A stretch of DNA of 54,971 bases from JAJZCD01 sp964570005 (GTDB lineage: Bacteria > Patescibacteriota > Saccharimonadia > Saccharimonadales > UBA4665): assembly GCA_964570005.1 (NCBI GenBank), contig CAZMWE010000004.1:1-54971 (forward strand). Reading direction: 5' to 3'. The notes under the pieces are model-generated. The model saw only the letters and a program-made list of their open reading frames with translations, was not told the DNA's origin and made no database searches. Positions within the stretch are counted from its first letter, which is position 1. The number at the start of each line of letters is the position of its first letter. Shown here piece after piece: positions 42,464 to 51,134 of this stretch. Made by a program: the position numbers and the translations under genes.

Positions 42464-43753
42464 ATGAGCTTTTATAAGAAGACAATCAAAGATATCGATC
42501 TGCAAGGCAAAAAAGTGCTACTGCGGGCCGACTACAACGTGCCGCTGGATGACCAGGGCAATATAACAGATGACTACCGTGTTCAGCAGAGTTTGCCCAC
42601 GGTTACATTCTTGTTGGAGCACGGCGCGAGCGTTATCGTTTGCTCACACCTCGGCCGACCAGATGGCAAACCTGATCCTAGCTTCAGCCTGATGCCGGTC
42701 GCCAAGCGTCTACAAGAGCTGCTGGGCCATGACGTGGAATTTGCGCCGGACTGCATCGGTGACCGTGCTCGTAAGGCGTCCGAGAATCTGCAGCCCGGGC
42801 AGGTGGTGCTTCTGGAGAATCTGCGCTTTCATGCGGAGGAAGAAGCAAACGACGAAAACTTTGCCCGTCAACTGGCCGAGCTGGCTGAGCTGTTTGTGCA
42901 GGACGGGTTTGGTGTGGTACACCGGGCGCATGCCAGCACCGAGGCCGTGACTCACTTTTTGCCAAGTGTGGCCGGATTACTCTTGGAGCGTGAGGTTGAC
43001 ATAATTACCGATGTGATGGAAAAGCCACAGCGGCCGTTAGTAGCCGTGATCGGTGGTGCCAAGATTGCCGACAAGATTGAGGTGCTCAAACGTTTTATCG
43101 ATATCGCCGACGTAGTAGCAGTGGGTGGCGCCATGGCCAACACGTTCCTGCAAGCTAAGGGCGTGCATATCGGCAAAAGCAAGACTGATGCCGATGACCT
43201 GCCGCTTGCCAAAGAAATTATGGAACTGGCGGATGCCAAGTCGCGCAGCGGTAAGTTCGTATTTTACCTGCCGCAGGACGGTGTAGTCGCGAGCAAAGTC
43301 GACAAAAGCGCCAAAACGCGTCTGGTTGACTGGAGCGCCCATGTAATTGCCGAGGTCGAAAACTACCCTAAACACCCGCCGCACGAGTCGGCAGTTGTAC
43401 ACGAAGACGAGATGATCCTGGATATCGGACCATTCAGCGGGGCGTTCATTGCCGGTGCGATTCAGCTGGCAGGTACGGTGGTGTGGAACGGCGCACTCGG
43501 TGTGACTGAAACCACGAGCTTACAGGGGCCGGTCGGCCCGTTCGCACATGGTACGGAATTGCTCGTGGAGGCTATGACCGGCCAGTTCGGCAACCGGCCG
43601 TTTAGCCTGGTAGGCGGCGGTGACACGGTAGGATATATCGAAGGCCGTAAGTTACTGGCAGCGTTTAACCATGTGTCGACCGGCGGCGGTGCTAGCCTGG
43701 AGCTGATGAGCGGTCGGAAACTGCCCGGCGTCGAGGCTTTGGAAAACAAGTAA
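42464..43753 (+). CDS. pgk: Phosphoglycerate kinase
   Basis: Pgk transfers phosphate between 1,3-bisphosphoglycerate and ADP. The substrate-binding N-terminal domain shows LLRADYNVPLDDQGNITDDYR, CSHLGRPDGK and LENLRFHAEEEAND. The hinge and nucleotide domain show VAVIGGAKIADKIEVL, GGAMANTFL, the VVWNGALGVTE motif, and GGGDTVGYIE close to the end. Length 429 aa is slightly long but normal. A purine-rich GGTGGGGA lies before the ATG, so this gene is not leaderless. It is followed by tpiA after 31 bp. Confidence 0.96.
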   Translation: MSFYKKTIKDIDLQGKKVLLRADYNVPLDDQGNITDDYRVQQSLPTVTFLLEHGASVIVCSHLGRPDGKPDPSFSLMPVAKRLQELLGHDVEFAPDCIGDRARKASENLQPGQVVLLENLRFHAEEEANDENFARQLAELAELFVQDGFGVVHRAHASTEAVTHFLPSVAGLLLEREVDIITDVMEKPQRPLVAVIGGAKIADKIEVLKRFIDIADVVAVGGAMANTFLQAKGVHIGKSKTDADDLPLAKEIMELADAKSRSGKFVFYLPQDGVVASKVDKSAKTRLVDWSAHVIAEVENYPKHPPHESAVVHEDEMILDIGPFSGAFIAGAIQLAGTVVWNGALGVTETTSLQGPVGPFAHGTELLVEAMTGQFGNRPFSLVGGGDTVGYIEGRKLLAAFNHVSTGGGASLELMSGRKLPGVEALENK

Positions 43754-43784
43754 TAAAATAAATGCTACAATAGCCATAAATACA

Positions 43785-44570
43785 ATGATTACAGACAGAA
43801 AAACCATCATAGTCGGCAACTGGAAAATGCACTTAACTGTGCATCAGTCCAGCCTGTTGCTGTATCGTCTGAACGAGCGTATAAAAACACATCGCAATCT
43901 CGAAGTTGTGCTGGCTCCCAGCATGCTTTCGCTGCAACCGTTAAGCCTGGAAATGGACCACCGCAAGTTCAAGCTGGCCGCGCAGGATGCCTATTTTAAA
44001 GACGAGGGCGGCTTTACCGGTGAAGTCAGTTTTGCTATGCTTGGCGACTTGGTGCAATACTGCATCGTCGGTCACAGCGCCCGGCGGTTGTATTTTGGTG
44101 AAACGCTGGAAACGGTCCGCGATAAGGTGGCGGCTGCGGTGCGCAACGGCATCAGCCCCATCATCTGTATCGGTGAAACGAAGCAGGAGCGCGACGAAGG
44201 GCAGGGGCGCCAAGTCATTCACGACCAGCTTACGACTGCACTTATGAACGTTACCAGTCGGGACCTCGATAAAATCGTGCTGGCGTACGAACCGGTTTGG
44301 GCTATCAGCACCTTTGACGGTATTTTGGCAAAGCCGCATGAAATTGAACAGGCCATCAAGTACATACGCCTGCAGATACATGAGCTCTACGGCCCACGGG
44401 CCGCCGACCGGATCTCGATACTCTACGGCGGCAGCGTGGACGACCAGGATGCTCGGGCCTACTTGGAAGTTCCGGGTGTAGATGGAGCATTGGTGGGCGC
44501 GGCCAGCCTGAATTATCATCAATTTGCGACCATGGTCGATATTGCCTATCAGACGCGGCTGAAAGTTTAG
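43785..44570 (+). CDS. tpiA: Triosephosphate isomerase with altered GHSERR motif
   Basis: TIM interconverts dihydroxyacetone phosphate and glyceraldehyde 3-phosphate. VGNWKMH gives the catalytic K14 and N12. GHSARR gives the electrophile H97. LAYEPVWAI has the catalytic base E169. The C-terminal ILYGGSV binds phosphate. Two deviations stand out: the nearly invariant GHSERR glutamate is Ala99 (codon GCC), and the flexible loop 6 reads AISTFDGILAKP instead of the usual AIGTGKTAT. Length 261 aa is normal. The gene sits in the glycolytic operon, so it must serve as TIM unless another copy exists. It ends 7 bp before the next gene. Confidence 0.93.
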   Translation: MITDRKTIIVGNWKMHLTVHQSSLLLYRLNERIKTHRNLEVVLAPSMLSLQPLSLEMDHRKFKLAAQDAYFKDEGGFTGEVSFAMLGDLVQYCIVGHSARRLYFGETLETVRDKVAAAVRNGISPIICIGETKQERDEGQGRQVIHDQLTTALMNVTSRDLDKIVLAYEPVWAISTFDGILAKPHEIEQAIKYIRLQIHELYGPRAADRISILYGGSVDDQDARAYLEVPGVDGALVGAASLNYHQFATMVDIAYQTRLKV

Positions 44571-44577
44571 CGTCACA

Positions 44578-45315
44578 ATGGCAAAAACGATAAAAATTGA
44601 CGACGTCAAACAGCCTGGCCGGGTATTACCTTCGGCTACCAGCCGGCCGATTCTTGTTACTGATCATACGGATACCCCCACAGCAGACCCGATGTTGGCT
44701 TCCCCGGGCTCAGATGCCGATAAAAAAGACGAATCACCGGCCGAACCTGCCACGCTCAACCACACTGCCAAAAATATTGAGCCCTTGACCGCTCCGACGG
44801 TTAAGCCGGCTGCGGCCGTTGAACCGACTTCGACTCTCCTAGCCGCTACACCGGAACCTAAACCAGCAGAGGATAGTAACCCGTCCGAAACTTCCGAAGA
44901 CACATCGAAAGCAGCCTCCGAACCGGCACCTGAGACGCCAGTGGCGACTATAACTACCTCCGATTCAGCGGCCGCAAAGGCGACACCAACCGAATCCTCA
45001 TCTGAGAGCAGTTCTGATGACGACGCCGATGGTAAAACTGTACTCCGTGACCCGGCCGCCGCCATAAGCGCCGAAGAGGCGGCTGCCGCTGAAGCCAAAG
45101 CGAAGCGTGAGCAGGAGCTGGAGGACGTAATCGCTAGCGGCAAATATGCCGTTCCGGTCAACGCCGTGCAGCGCAAGCGCTCACGTATGCACATCATGTT
45201 GTTATGTATAGTGGCTATTCTGCTTTTGCTGGCGCTGCTCGACGCGGTTTTCGATGTCGGCACTGTGAATGCGCCACAGGGCATTCCGCATACTCACCTT
45301 TTCTCGAAGAGCTAG
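44578..45315 (+). CDS. Hypothetical acidic protein with C-terminal TM
   Basis: About 170 residues are low-complexity, rich in Pro, Ala, Ser, Thr and Glu (DADKKDESPAEPAT...SSESSSDDDADG), probably disordered. A short coiled-coil-like segment (EEAAAAEAKAKREQELEDVI) follows. The C-terminus has one TM helix (MHIMLLCIVAILLLLALLDAV) and ~20 residues outside. The topology suggests a membrane-anchored protein with a large cytoplasmic disordered domain. No family is recognised. It begins 7 bp after tpiA, so it is in the same transcript, and it precedes the phospholipid-synthesis gene. Confidence 0.7.
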   Translation: MAKTIKIDDVKQPGRVLPSATSRPILVTDHTDTPTADPMLASPGSDADKKDESPAEPATLNHTAKNIEPLTAPTVKPAAAVEPTSTLLAATPEPKPAEDSNPSETSEDTSKAASEPAPETPVATITTSDSAAAKATPTESSSESSSDDDADGKTVLRDPAAAISAEEAAAAEAKAKREQELEDVIASGKYAVPVNAVQRKRSRMHIMLLCIVAILLLLALLDAVFDVGTVNAPQGIPHTHLFSKS

Positions 45316-45382
45316 CATCGGCAAACCCGAGCCGACCATTAAACGTCTCGACATACCTGCCCCGACAGGTTACTATCGGGGC

Positions 45383-46426
45383 GTGACAACTAACCGTCAG
45401 CGAGCAACCTTATCCAGCATAGTATTCGGCACAACGGCGCTTCGGATCGTATGTGCGGCGGCAATCGCGGTGTGCGCGGTGTGGCGCCGCTGGGATTTCT
45501 TACTCCCGCTGGCATTGCTGGCCTTCGCGTCCGACTTCCTGGACGGCTGGCTGGCACGCCGCTGGCGAGTGACAAGCAACTTCGGTAGCGCGTTTGATCC
45601 GCTGGCCGACAAAGTGGTGTGTCTGACGCTGCTGGCTATCGCGGCCGTACATGTAAGCGTGTGGTACTGGATACTCTTTGCGATTTTTGGTGCGTACGAC
45701 ATATACACCATGACGATCCGGTTCGTGCTGTCCCGGCCGATGCCGGCGAGCCGCATTGCCAAGCTCAAAACGGCGTTGCTGATGGCCGGGCTCGTCGCTA
45801 TGCTTGTAGGCCTGTGGGTGGAGCTGGTCGCCTGGATTGCCGCTATATTGCTGAGTGTTGCCGCGTTGCTGACGATACGGTCGTTCATGGAGTACACGCG
45901 GGCTATCAGCCGGTCGCTGGAATGGCTGGAATTTTCGCCGGGCGTTACGGCTATCGATTTTGCCGCCTGGCACAAACAATACGGTATACGGGCGGTGTTG
46001 TTTGATATCGAAGGTACGCTGACGCCGTGGGCTGATCCTCAGGTCGATAATGAGGTAGCAAGCGCGCTGCGCCGGGCACGAAAGTCGGGCATTGTGCAGG
46101 TCGGCTTGGTCAGTAATATGCGCCCCCGCCACTCAGCGCGGGCAGCTGCGGTAGCAAACCAAATTGATGCCGCTACCTATCATGTACCGCTCATGTTGGC
46201 CGACCGTAAGCCCAGCCCGGCAATGGTGTATGCCGCGCTTTCTAAGCTTGATGTGCCTGCGCGAGAGGTAGCCTTCGTCGGTGACAAGCTTGTAGATGTA
46301 CTTGCCGCCCATCGTGCGGGCATAGCACGGGTAGCGTGGGTGGACCGCCTTGGATCGGCTGACCACCCCCTTGAGAAGGTCTTTTACCGGCCGCTCGAGC
46401 GCGCCATAAAGTGGACCATCAGATAA
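45383..46426 (+). CDS. pgsA: PgsA (PGP synthase) fused to a HAD/Gep4-like phosphatase
   Basis: The N-terminal ~190 residues form a CDP-alcohol phosphatidyltransferase: five to six TM helices and the full signature DFLDGWLARRWRVTSNFG, then SAFDPLAD (D-x2-DG-x2-AR-x8-G-x3-D-x3-D). The C-terminal ~155 residues are a YqeG/Gep4-like HAD domain: LFDIEGTLTPW, VSNM, ADRKPSP and FVGDKLVDVLA. Together they could make phosphatidylglycerophosphate and dephosphorylate it to phosphatidylglycerol in one polypeptide. Motif I has Glu in place of the second Asp (DIEGT). GTG 45383 is my start; ATG 45269, overlapping the previous gene, is possible. Confidence 0.85.
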   Translation: MTTNRQRATLSSIVFGTTALRIVCAAAIAVCAVWRRWDFLLPLALLAFASDFLDGWLARRWRVTSNFGSAFDPLADKVVCLTLLAIAAVHVSVWYWILFAIFGAYDIYTMTIRFVLSRPMPASRIAKLKTALLMAGLVAMLVGLWVELVAWIAAILLSVAALLTIRSFMEYTRAISRSLEWLEFSPGVTAIDFAAWHKQYGIRAVLFDIEGTLTPWADPQVDNEVASALRRARKSGIVQVGLVSNMRPRHSARAAAVANQIDAATYHVPLMLADRKPSPAMVYAALSKLDVPAREVAFVGDKLVDVLAAHRAGIARVAWVDRLGSADHPLEKVFYRPLERAIKWTIR

Positions 46427-46453
46427 TCTGTCTACGTTTGGTAAAATAAGATG

Positions 46454-49400
46454 ATGCCAGAAGATCTTTTTGAGGGGCTGAATCCGGAGCAGCGGCGGGC
46501 CGTCGAAACCACCGACGGGCCGTTATTAATTCAAGCGGGTGCAGGCAGCGGCAAAACCAAAACGCTCACGCACCGCATCGCCTACCTGATCGCTACGCAC
46601 CGAGCCACGCCCTATAACATCCTGGCGGTGACGTTTACCAATAAGGCGGCGCGCGAAATGCGTGAACGGGTAGCCAGCTTGCTTGGTGCAGATGCTGAAA
46701 ATCGCGGCTTTATGCCGTACATGGGCACGTTCCATAGTATTTGTGTGCGGATTCTGCGACAGGACGGCGAACACATCGGCATTCCGCGCAGCTTTGTGAT
46801 TTTTGATGAGGCCGATCGCCTAGCAGCTGTCAAACAGGCCAGCAAGCGGCTCGGTATTGACGAGAAAGCTTTCCCGCCCCGCGTTATAGCCGGGCTGATC
46901 AGCAGCGCAAAAAACGAACTGATTACACCGGATGATTACGACCGGGCGGGCGGTAGCCCGGCCACACGAGCTGCTAGCGAAGTCTACCCGATATACCAGC
47001 GGATTCTGAAAGACAGCAGCGCGCTTGATTTCGATGACCTCATCGGCCGCACGGTAGAATTGTTGCAAACCGTGCAACAGATACGTGAAAAATGGCGGCA
47101 GCAATTCGCCTATATCATGATTGATGAGTATCAGGATACTAACGCTGCACAATATAAACTCGTTAAGCTCCTGACAAATTCGCACAACAACATTGCGGTC
47201 GTGGGCGACGACTGGCAGTGTCTCCCGCCAGAAACTTTAGTGGTAACGCCGGCGGGCTCGCGAGCGATACAGGATATCCGAAAGGGTGATGTAGTCGTTG
47301 CGGCCAGCGGGCGCGGGAAAACGCGGCATGCGGTGGTTGCCCGGATTAGAACGTCGCACGCGACCGGAAAGATACTGCAGATTACAACGGCAACAGGTAA
47401 GGTCTTGCGTGTCACGCCCAATCACGTGCTTTTTGGTCGTTGGGATATCATGCAAGAGTATCTGGTCTATCTTATGTATTCGGAAGTATACGGCTATCGC
47501 ATAGGCATGACAAAAGGATCTCGCTTTGACGGCAAAAAGTATGACATTGGCCTGCGGGTTCGAGCTAACCAGGAACGTGCTGACCGCATGTGGGTACTCA
47601 AAGTTTGCGCCGACCGGCCTGAGGCGCAGTATTACGAAGCCTTATTCGCGTATAAATACGGCATCCCCATGCTGGTATTCCACGCGTACGAAAATCGGGC
47701 AATGCAGCTTGGGCAGGAACAAATCGATGAGCTCTACCAGCGGATAGATACTCGCTCTCGTGCCAGGGAACTTATGGCTGACCTAGGAATTGCATATGAT
47801 TATCCCCACTTCGTGCCCCAGGCAACGGTGTGCAAATCACGAAGTCGCTGGCTCATAAATGTTGTGTTACTCGGCGGTAATCGGGGGTCAACAAGCCGTA
47901 TTTCTGTGAACACTACGAATCCTGAAGACCTGGTAGTATTTGAGAAACTTGGCTACAGTGTGCGGAGTGCTAAAGCGGACACATATCGGAGTGAAATTCA
48001 GTCTACGGACATCGCGCAGCTGGAAGACATACTAGAAGAGGTCGGCCAGGCATCTGATGCAAAGCCGACAATTGCTCGGTATGCCATGTTGACGGAACAT
48101 AAATTTAACCTGTTACCGGCCAGTCAGATGCATCCTGGTATGATAATTGCCGTCATGACCGGAAATGACGTCGTTGAAGACAAAGTTGCGACAGTCGTTG
48201 AGGAGCCGTATACCGGGCCGGTGTTTGATCTTGATGTCGAGAAACTGCATACGTACATTGCCAGCGGTATCGTTGTGCATAATTCGATTTATTCCTGGCG
48301 CGGAGCGGATTTCCGCAATATCCTGAACTTCGAGCGTGACTACCCGGGTTGTACAGTCATAAAACTGGAGCAGAACTATCGCTCTACTTCCCACATCCTG
48401 AACGCCGCGCACGGCATTATTACCCGCAACGAACAGCGCTCGGACAAAAAACTCTGGACGGCAGCGGGCGAAGGCGAAAAAGTGCAGATTGTGCAGGTCG
48501 GTAGTGAACGGGCCGAAGCCGAGGCCATCGTGCGCCGGGTAAAATCAGGCGTGGATGCGGGCAGGCGTCAGTACAGCGACTATGCCGTGTTGTATCGAAC
48601 CAACGCCCAGAGCCGCAGTGTGGAAGAGGCGTTTATTCAATATGGTATCCCGTATCGCATCGTGGGTGGCGTGCGCTTCTATGACCGCAAGGAAATCAAA
48701 GACCTGGTGGCGTACCTCAGGCTGATGTACCAGCCCGAAGACCGTATCAGTTTTGAACGGATTGTGAATGTGCCGACGCGGGGCGTCGGTGCGAAAAGCC
48801 TACAGAATTTTTACGAATGGTACGAAGGACTGGGCCTGCAGTTAAGTGATGGGCTGGAACAAGCGGTTCATTGCGGCATGATAACTGGCAAGGCCAAAAA
48901 AGGCTTGGTCGAGCTGGGTGATATTCTGAAATCGCTGCGCCAACTCATGGTCGATGTGCCGCCGGCGGCACTCATCGATTCGTTAGTTCGGCGGATCGGC
49001 TACCTGAAGTACCTGGATGACGGTACGCCGCAGGCCGAAAGCCGTCAGGAAAACGTGAAAGAATTTATGGGCGTTGCACAAAGTTATCAGGAACAGGGGA
49101 TGGCGCTTTTTCTGGAAGAAGTAGCGCTTATTTCCGACCTTGACACCTATGACCCGAACGGCAACGTGGTCACGCTGATGACTCTGCACGCCGCCAAGGG
49201 GCTTGAGTTCCCGGTGGTATGCATGACCGGCATGGAAGAGTCCATTTTCCCGCACACCCGGGCGCTTTACAGCCCGGCTGAAATGGAAGAGGAGCGGCGG
49301 CTCTGTTACGTAGGCATGACCCGGGCCCGCGAGGAACTATATATGATATATGCCACGAGCCGGATGCTGTACGGTGGTATGCAGCATAATCCACCCAGCC

Positions 49401-49705
49401 GGTTTTTGAGCGAAATCGACGCGGGGTATGTTACCGAAACAGCCAGCGGCGTGAGTTTCACTGCCGATTTCGGTGGTGGGGGCTATGACGACAGACAATA
49501 TATCGCGCCTACACCGCCGTCTGTGGCCGATAACAACGAACCACGTTATGTGCCGGACTACGAAATCGGCGACGGTGTCAAACATCAGTTATTTGGTAGT
49601 GGAACTATCACGGAGCTTGACGGTGACGTCGCCACCATCCTGTTCCAGGGTGTTGGCCTCAAAAAACTGAATATTGCCTTCGCCCCGCTCGAAAAACTAT
49701 ACTAA
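46454..49705 (+). CDS. pcrA: PcrA/UvrD helicase precursor with intein
   Basis: This is a superfamily 1A DNA helicase for repair and replication-fork maintenance. Walker A AGAGSGKT is at residues 28-35, motif Ia VTFTNKAAREM, motif II MIDEYQDTN, motif III GDDWQ/SIYSWRGA, motif IV VLYRTNAQSRS, motif V VTLMTLHAAKGLEFPVV and motif VI YVGMTRAREEL. The C-terminal ~45 residues (YEIGDGVKHQLFGSGTI...) form the PcrA RNA-polymerase-binding Tudor-like domain. Motif III is split by a 355-aa intein (47219-48283), leaving a mature protein of ~728 aa. The Walker-like GDDDQ is GDDWQ here. TAAAAT is exactly 6 nt before ATG 46454; ATG 46451 is the alternative. Confidence 0.95.
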   Translation: MPEDLFEGLNPEQRRAVETTDGPLLIQAGAGSGKTKTLTHRIAYLIATHRATPYNILAVTFTNKAAREMRERVASLLGADAENRGFMPYMGTFHSICVRILRQDGEHIGIPRSFVIFDEADRLAAVKQASKRLGIDEKAFPPRVIAGLISSAKNELITPDDYDRAGGSPATRAASEVYPIYQRILKDSSALDFDDLIGRTVELLQTVQQIREKWRQQFAYIMIDEYQDTNAAQYKLVKLLTNSHNNIAVVGDDWQCLPPETLVVTPAGSRAIQDIRKGDVVVAASGRGKTRHAVVARIRTSHATGKILQITTATGKVLRVTPNHVLFGRWDIMQEYLVYLMYSEVYGYRIGMTKGSRFDGKKYDIGLRVRANQERADRMWVLKVCADRPEAQYYEALFAYKYGIPMLVFHAYENRAMQLGQEQIDELYQRIDTRSRARELMADLGIAYDYPHFVPQATVCKSRSRWLINVVLLGGNRGSTSRISVNTTNPEDLVVFEKLGYSVRSAKADTYRSEIQSTDIAQLEDILEEVGQASDAKPTIARYAMLTEHKFNLLPASQMHPGMIIAVMTGNDVVEDKVATVVEEPYTGPVFDLDVEKLHTYIASGIVVHNSIYSWRGADFRNILNFERDYPGCTVIKLEQNYRSTSHILNAAHGIITRNEQRSDKKLWTAAGEGEKVQIVQVGSERAEAEAIVRRVKSGVDAGRRQYSDYAVLYRTNAQSRSVEEAFIQYGIPYRIVGGVRFYDRKEIKDLVAYLRLMYQPEDRISFERIVNVPTRGVGAKSLQNFYEWYEGLGLQLSDGLEQAVHCGMITGKAKKGLVELGDILKSLRQLMVDVPPAALIDSLVRRIGYLKYLDDGTPQAESRQENVKEFMGVAQSYQEQGMALFLEEVALISDLDTYDPNGNVVTLMTLHAAKGLEFPVVCMTGMEESIFPHTRALYSPAEMEEERRLCYVGMTRAREELYMIYATSRMLYGGMQHNPPSRFLSEIDAGYVTETASGVSFTADFGGGGYDDRQYIAPTPPSVADNNEPRYVPDYEIGDGVKHQLFGSGTITELDGDVATILFQGVGLKKLNIAFAPLEKLY
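47219..48283 (+). other. Intein with GIY-YIG-like insert in PcrA motif III
   Basis: The 355-residue intein starts at Cys (CLPPETLVVTPAG) and ends VVHN before extein Ser. Block A is the N-terminal start. Block B is GKVLRVTPNHVLF (TxxH). Block F is VFDLDVEKLHTYIA. Block G is SGIVVHN/S. The ~210-residue middle has no LAGLIDADG repeat. It begins YLVYLMYSEVYGYRIGMTKG and contains AQYYEALFAYKYGIP, which resemble the two tyrosines, Arg/Gly core and downstream Glu of GIY-YIG nucleases. It should self-splice, and the middle may be a homing endonuclease. Insertion is at the catalytic Gln-Ser junction of motif III, a conserved place favoured by inteins. Confidence 0.92.
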
Positions 49706-49723
49706 AGCGAGGCCCCCATATTT

Positions 49724-51007
49724 ATGCAAACTATTCGTCGAGTATTCCGGCGCTGGCACCAAGCGCAAACACAGCGCTTTTGGCGCTGGCAACGGCATCC
49801 CCTTGGTATCCCAGTTATGGCGTTCGTGGCCGCTGTGGTTTTAGGCGGCATGCTGCTACTTGTGCTTTCGACGACTCACACGACTACTACGTTTCATCCG
49901 GATACCAGCTACATTGTCATTATCAAACACGACGGCGAAACGCAAGCCGTGCCGACAAACGAACCGACTGTCGGTGCGCTGCTGCAAAAATTGAATATCC
50001 ACACTGGCTCACGCGACCGGGTTGAACCGGGACTGGATACGCCCATCGTGCAGGATAACTTCCGTGTAAACATCTACCGTGCCGTACCAGTGACTATCGC
50101 CGACGGCCCGACCACCATTACGACGTATAGTGCCGCCGGTACGCCACGCGGCGCCGTTACTCAGGCGGGCTTAACCATCTATCCGGAAGACGAGGTGACG
50201 GCGCAGCCGGCCGTCGATCTTGTGTCGCAGCAGAGCCTGGGAGAGAGTATCGTCATTAACCGTGCCGTGCCGGTGACGCTTAATGTGTACGGCACTGTGC
50301 TGCCGCTGCGCACGCATGTGGCCACGGTGGCAGCGCTGCTGCAAGACCGAGGTGTTAGGCTGCGGCCGCAGGATACGGTTATCCCGGATGGCAATACGCA
50401 GATTACACCCAACTTGCAGATTTTTGTGAATCGCAAGGGTACACAAATTGTGACTGTAACGCAGCCTATCCCGGCGCCGGTACAGGCCGTTACGGACGAT
50501 TCGTTAAGCTTTGGTACTACGGTCGTGCGACAGGCAGGTAGCGTGGGCACCCAGGTGCTGACTTACCAGGTAAACACCGTGAATGGTGTGGAAGTGAGCC
50601 GCACCTTGCTGCAGGCGGTGGTCACCGTGCAACCGGTACCGCAAATTGTGGCGCGCGGGCAGGCGGTTAGTATCCCGGCTGACAAGCAGGCAGTGATGGC
50701 CGAGGCGGGTATTGCCGAAGATGACTACAAATACGTTGATTACATTGCCAGCCATGAAGGTGGCTGGTGTCCCACGAAAATTCAGGGCTCGCATGATTGT
50801 CCCGGCTATATGGACCCCAGCAATGTTCCGTCTTATGGTGGCTACGGCATATTCCAGGCGACGCCAGGCAAGAAAATGGCGTCGGCAGGTAGTGACTGGG
50901 CCACCAACGCGGCGACGCAGATCCGCTGGGCCACCGGTTACGCAGATGGCCGCTACGGAAGCTGGGCAGGGGCGTATGACCACTGGACCACGTATCATAA
51001 CTGGTAG
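49724..51007 (+). CDS. RpfB-like protein: DUF348 repeats, G5, lysozyme-like domain
   Basis: A basic cytoplasmic start and one TM helix (MAFVAAVVLGGMLLLVL) anchor the protein. DUF348-like ubiquitin-fold repeats follow at about residues 60-105, 115-165 and 175-225, then a G5 domain (about 235-305: VQAVTDDSLSFGTTVVRQAG). The C-terminal ~85 residues (YIASHEGGWCPTKI...GYGIFQATPGKKM...RYGSWAGAYDHW) resemble the resuscitation-promoting-factor/lysozyme domain with catalytic Glu near residue 344. This is the domain order of actinobacterial RpfB, a peptidoglycan-cleaving growth factor. The gene begins 18 bp after the helicase stop and may share its transcript. Confidence 0.9.
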   Translation: MQTIRRVFRRWHQAQTQRFWRWQRHPLGIPVMAFVAAVVLGGMLLLVLSTTHTTTTFHPDTSYIVIIKHDGETQAVPTNEPTVGALLQKLNIHTGSRDRVEPGLDTPIVQDNFRVNIYRAVPVTIADGPTTITTYSAAGTPRGAVTQAGLTIYPEDEVTAQPAVDLVSQQSLGESIVINRAVPVTLNVYGTVLPLRTHVATVAALLQDRGVRLRPQDTVIPDGNTQITPNLQIFVNRKGTQIVTVTQPIPAPVQAVTDDSLSFGTTVVRQAGSVGTQVLTYQVNTVNGVEVSRTLLQAVVTVQPVPQIVARGQAVSIPADKQAVMAEAGIAEDDYKYVDYIASHEGGWCPTKIQGSHDCPGYMDPSNVPSYGGYGIFQATPGKKMASAGSDWATNAATQIRWATGYADGRYGSWAGAYDHWTTYHNW

Positions 51008-51134
51008 TAGCTGCCCCGAATGAGGGGCTGGAATGCCTCTTCATTACGCTGCGCAGTGAAGTAGACTCGTTGGTCTTCGGCTGCTCTTCGTTGGCCGGTG
51101 GTAATGTGATGCTTTTCTTGATACCATCAGGGAA

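Noticed and set aside
44664..45284. 206-codon minus-strand ORF opposite the acidic membrane protein
   Set aside because: A low-complexity mirror of the Ser/Glu-rich plus-strand gene; no start signal.
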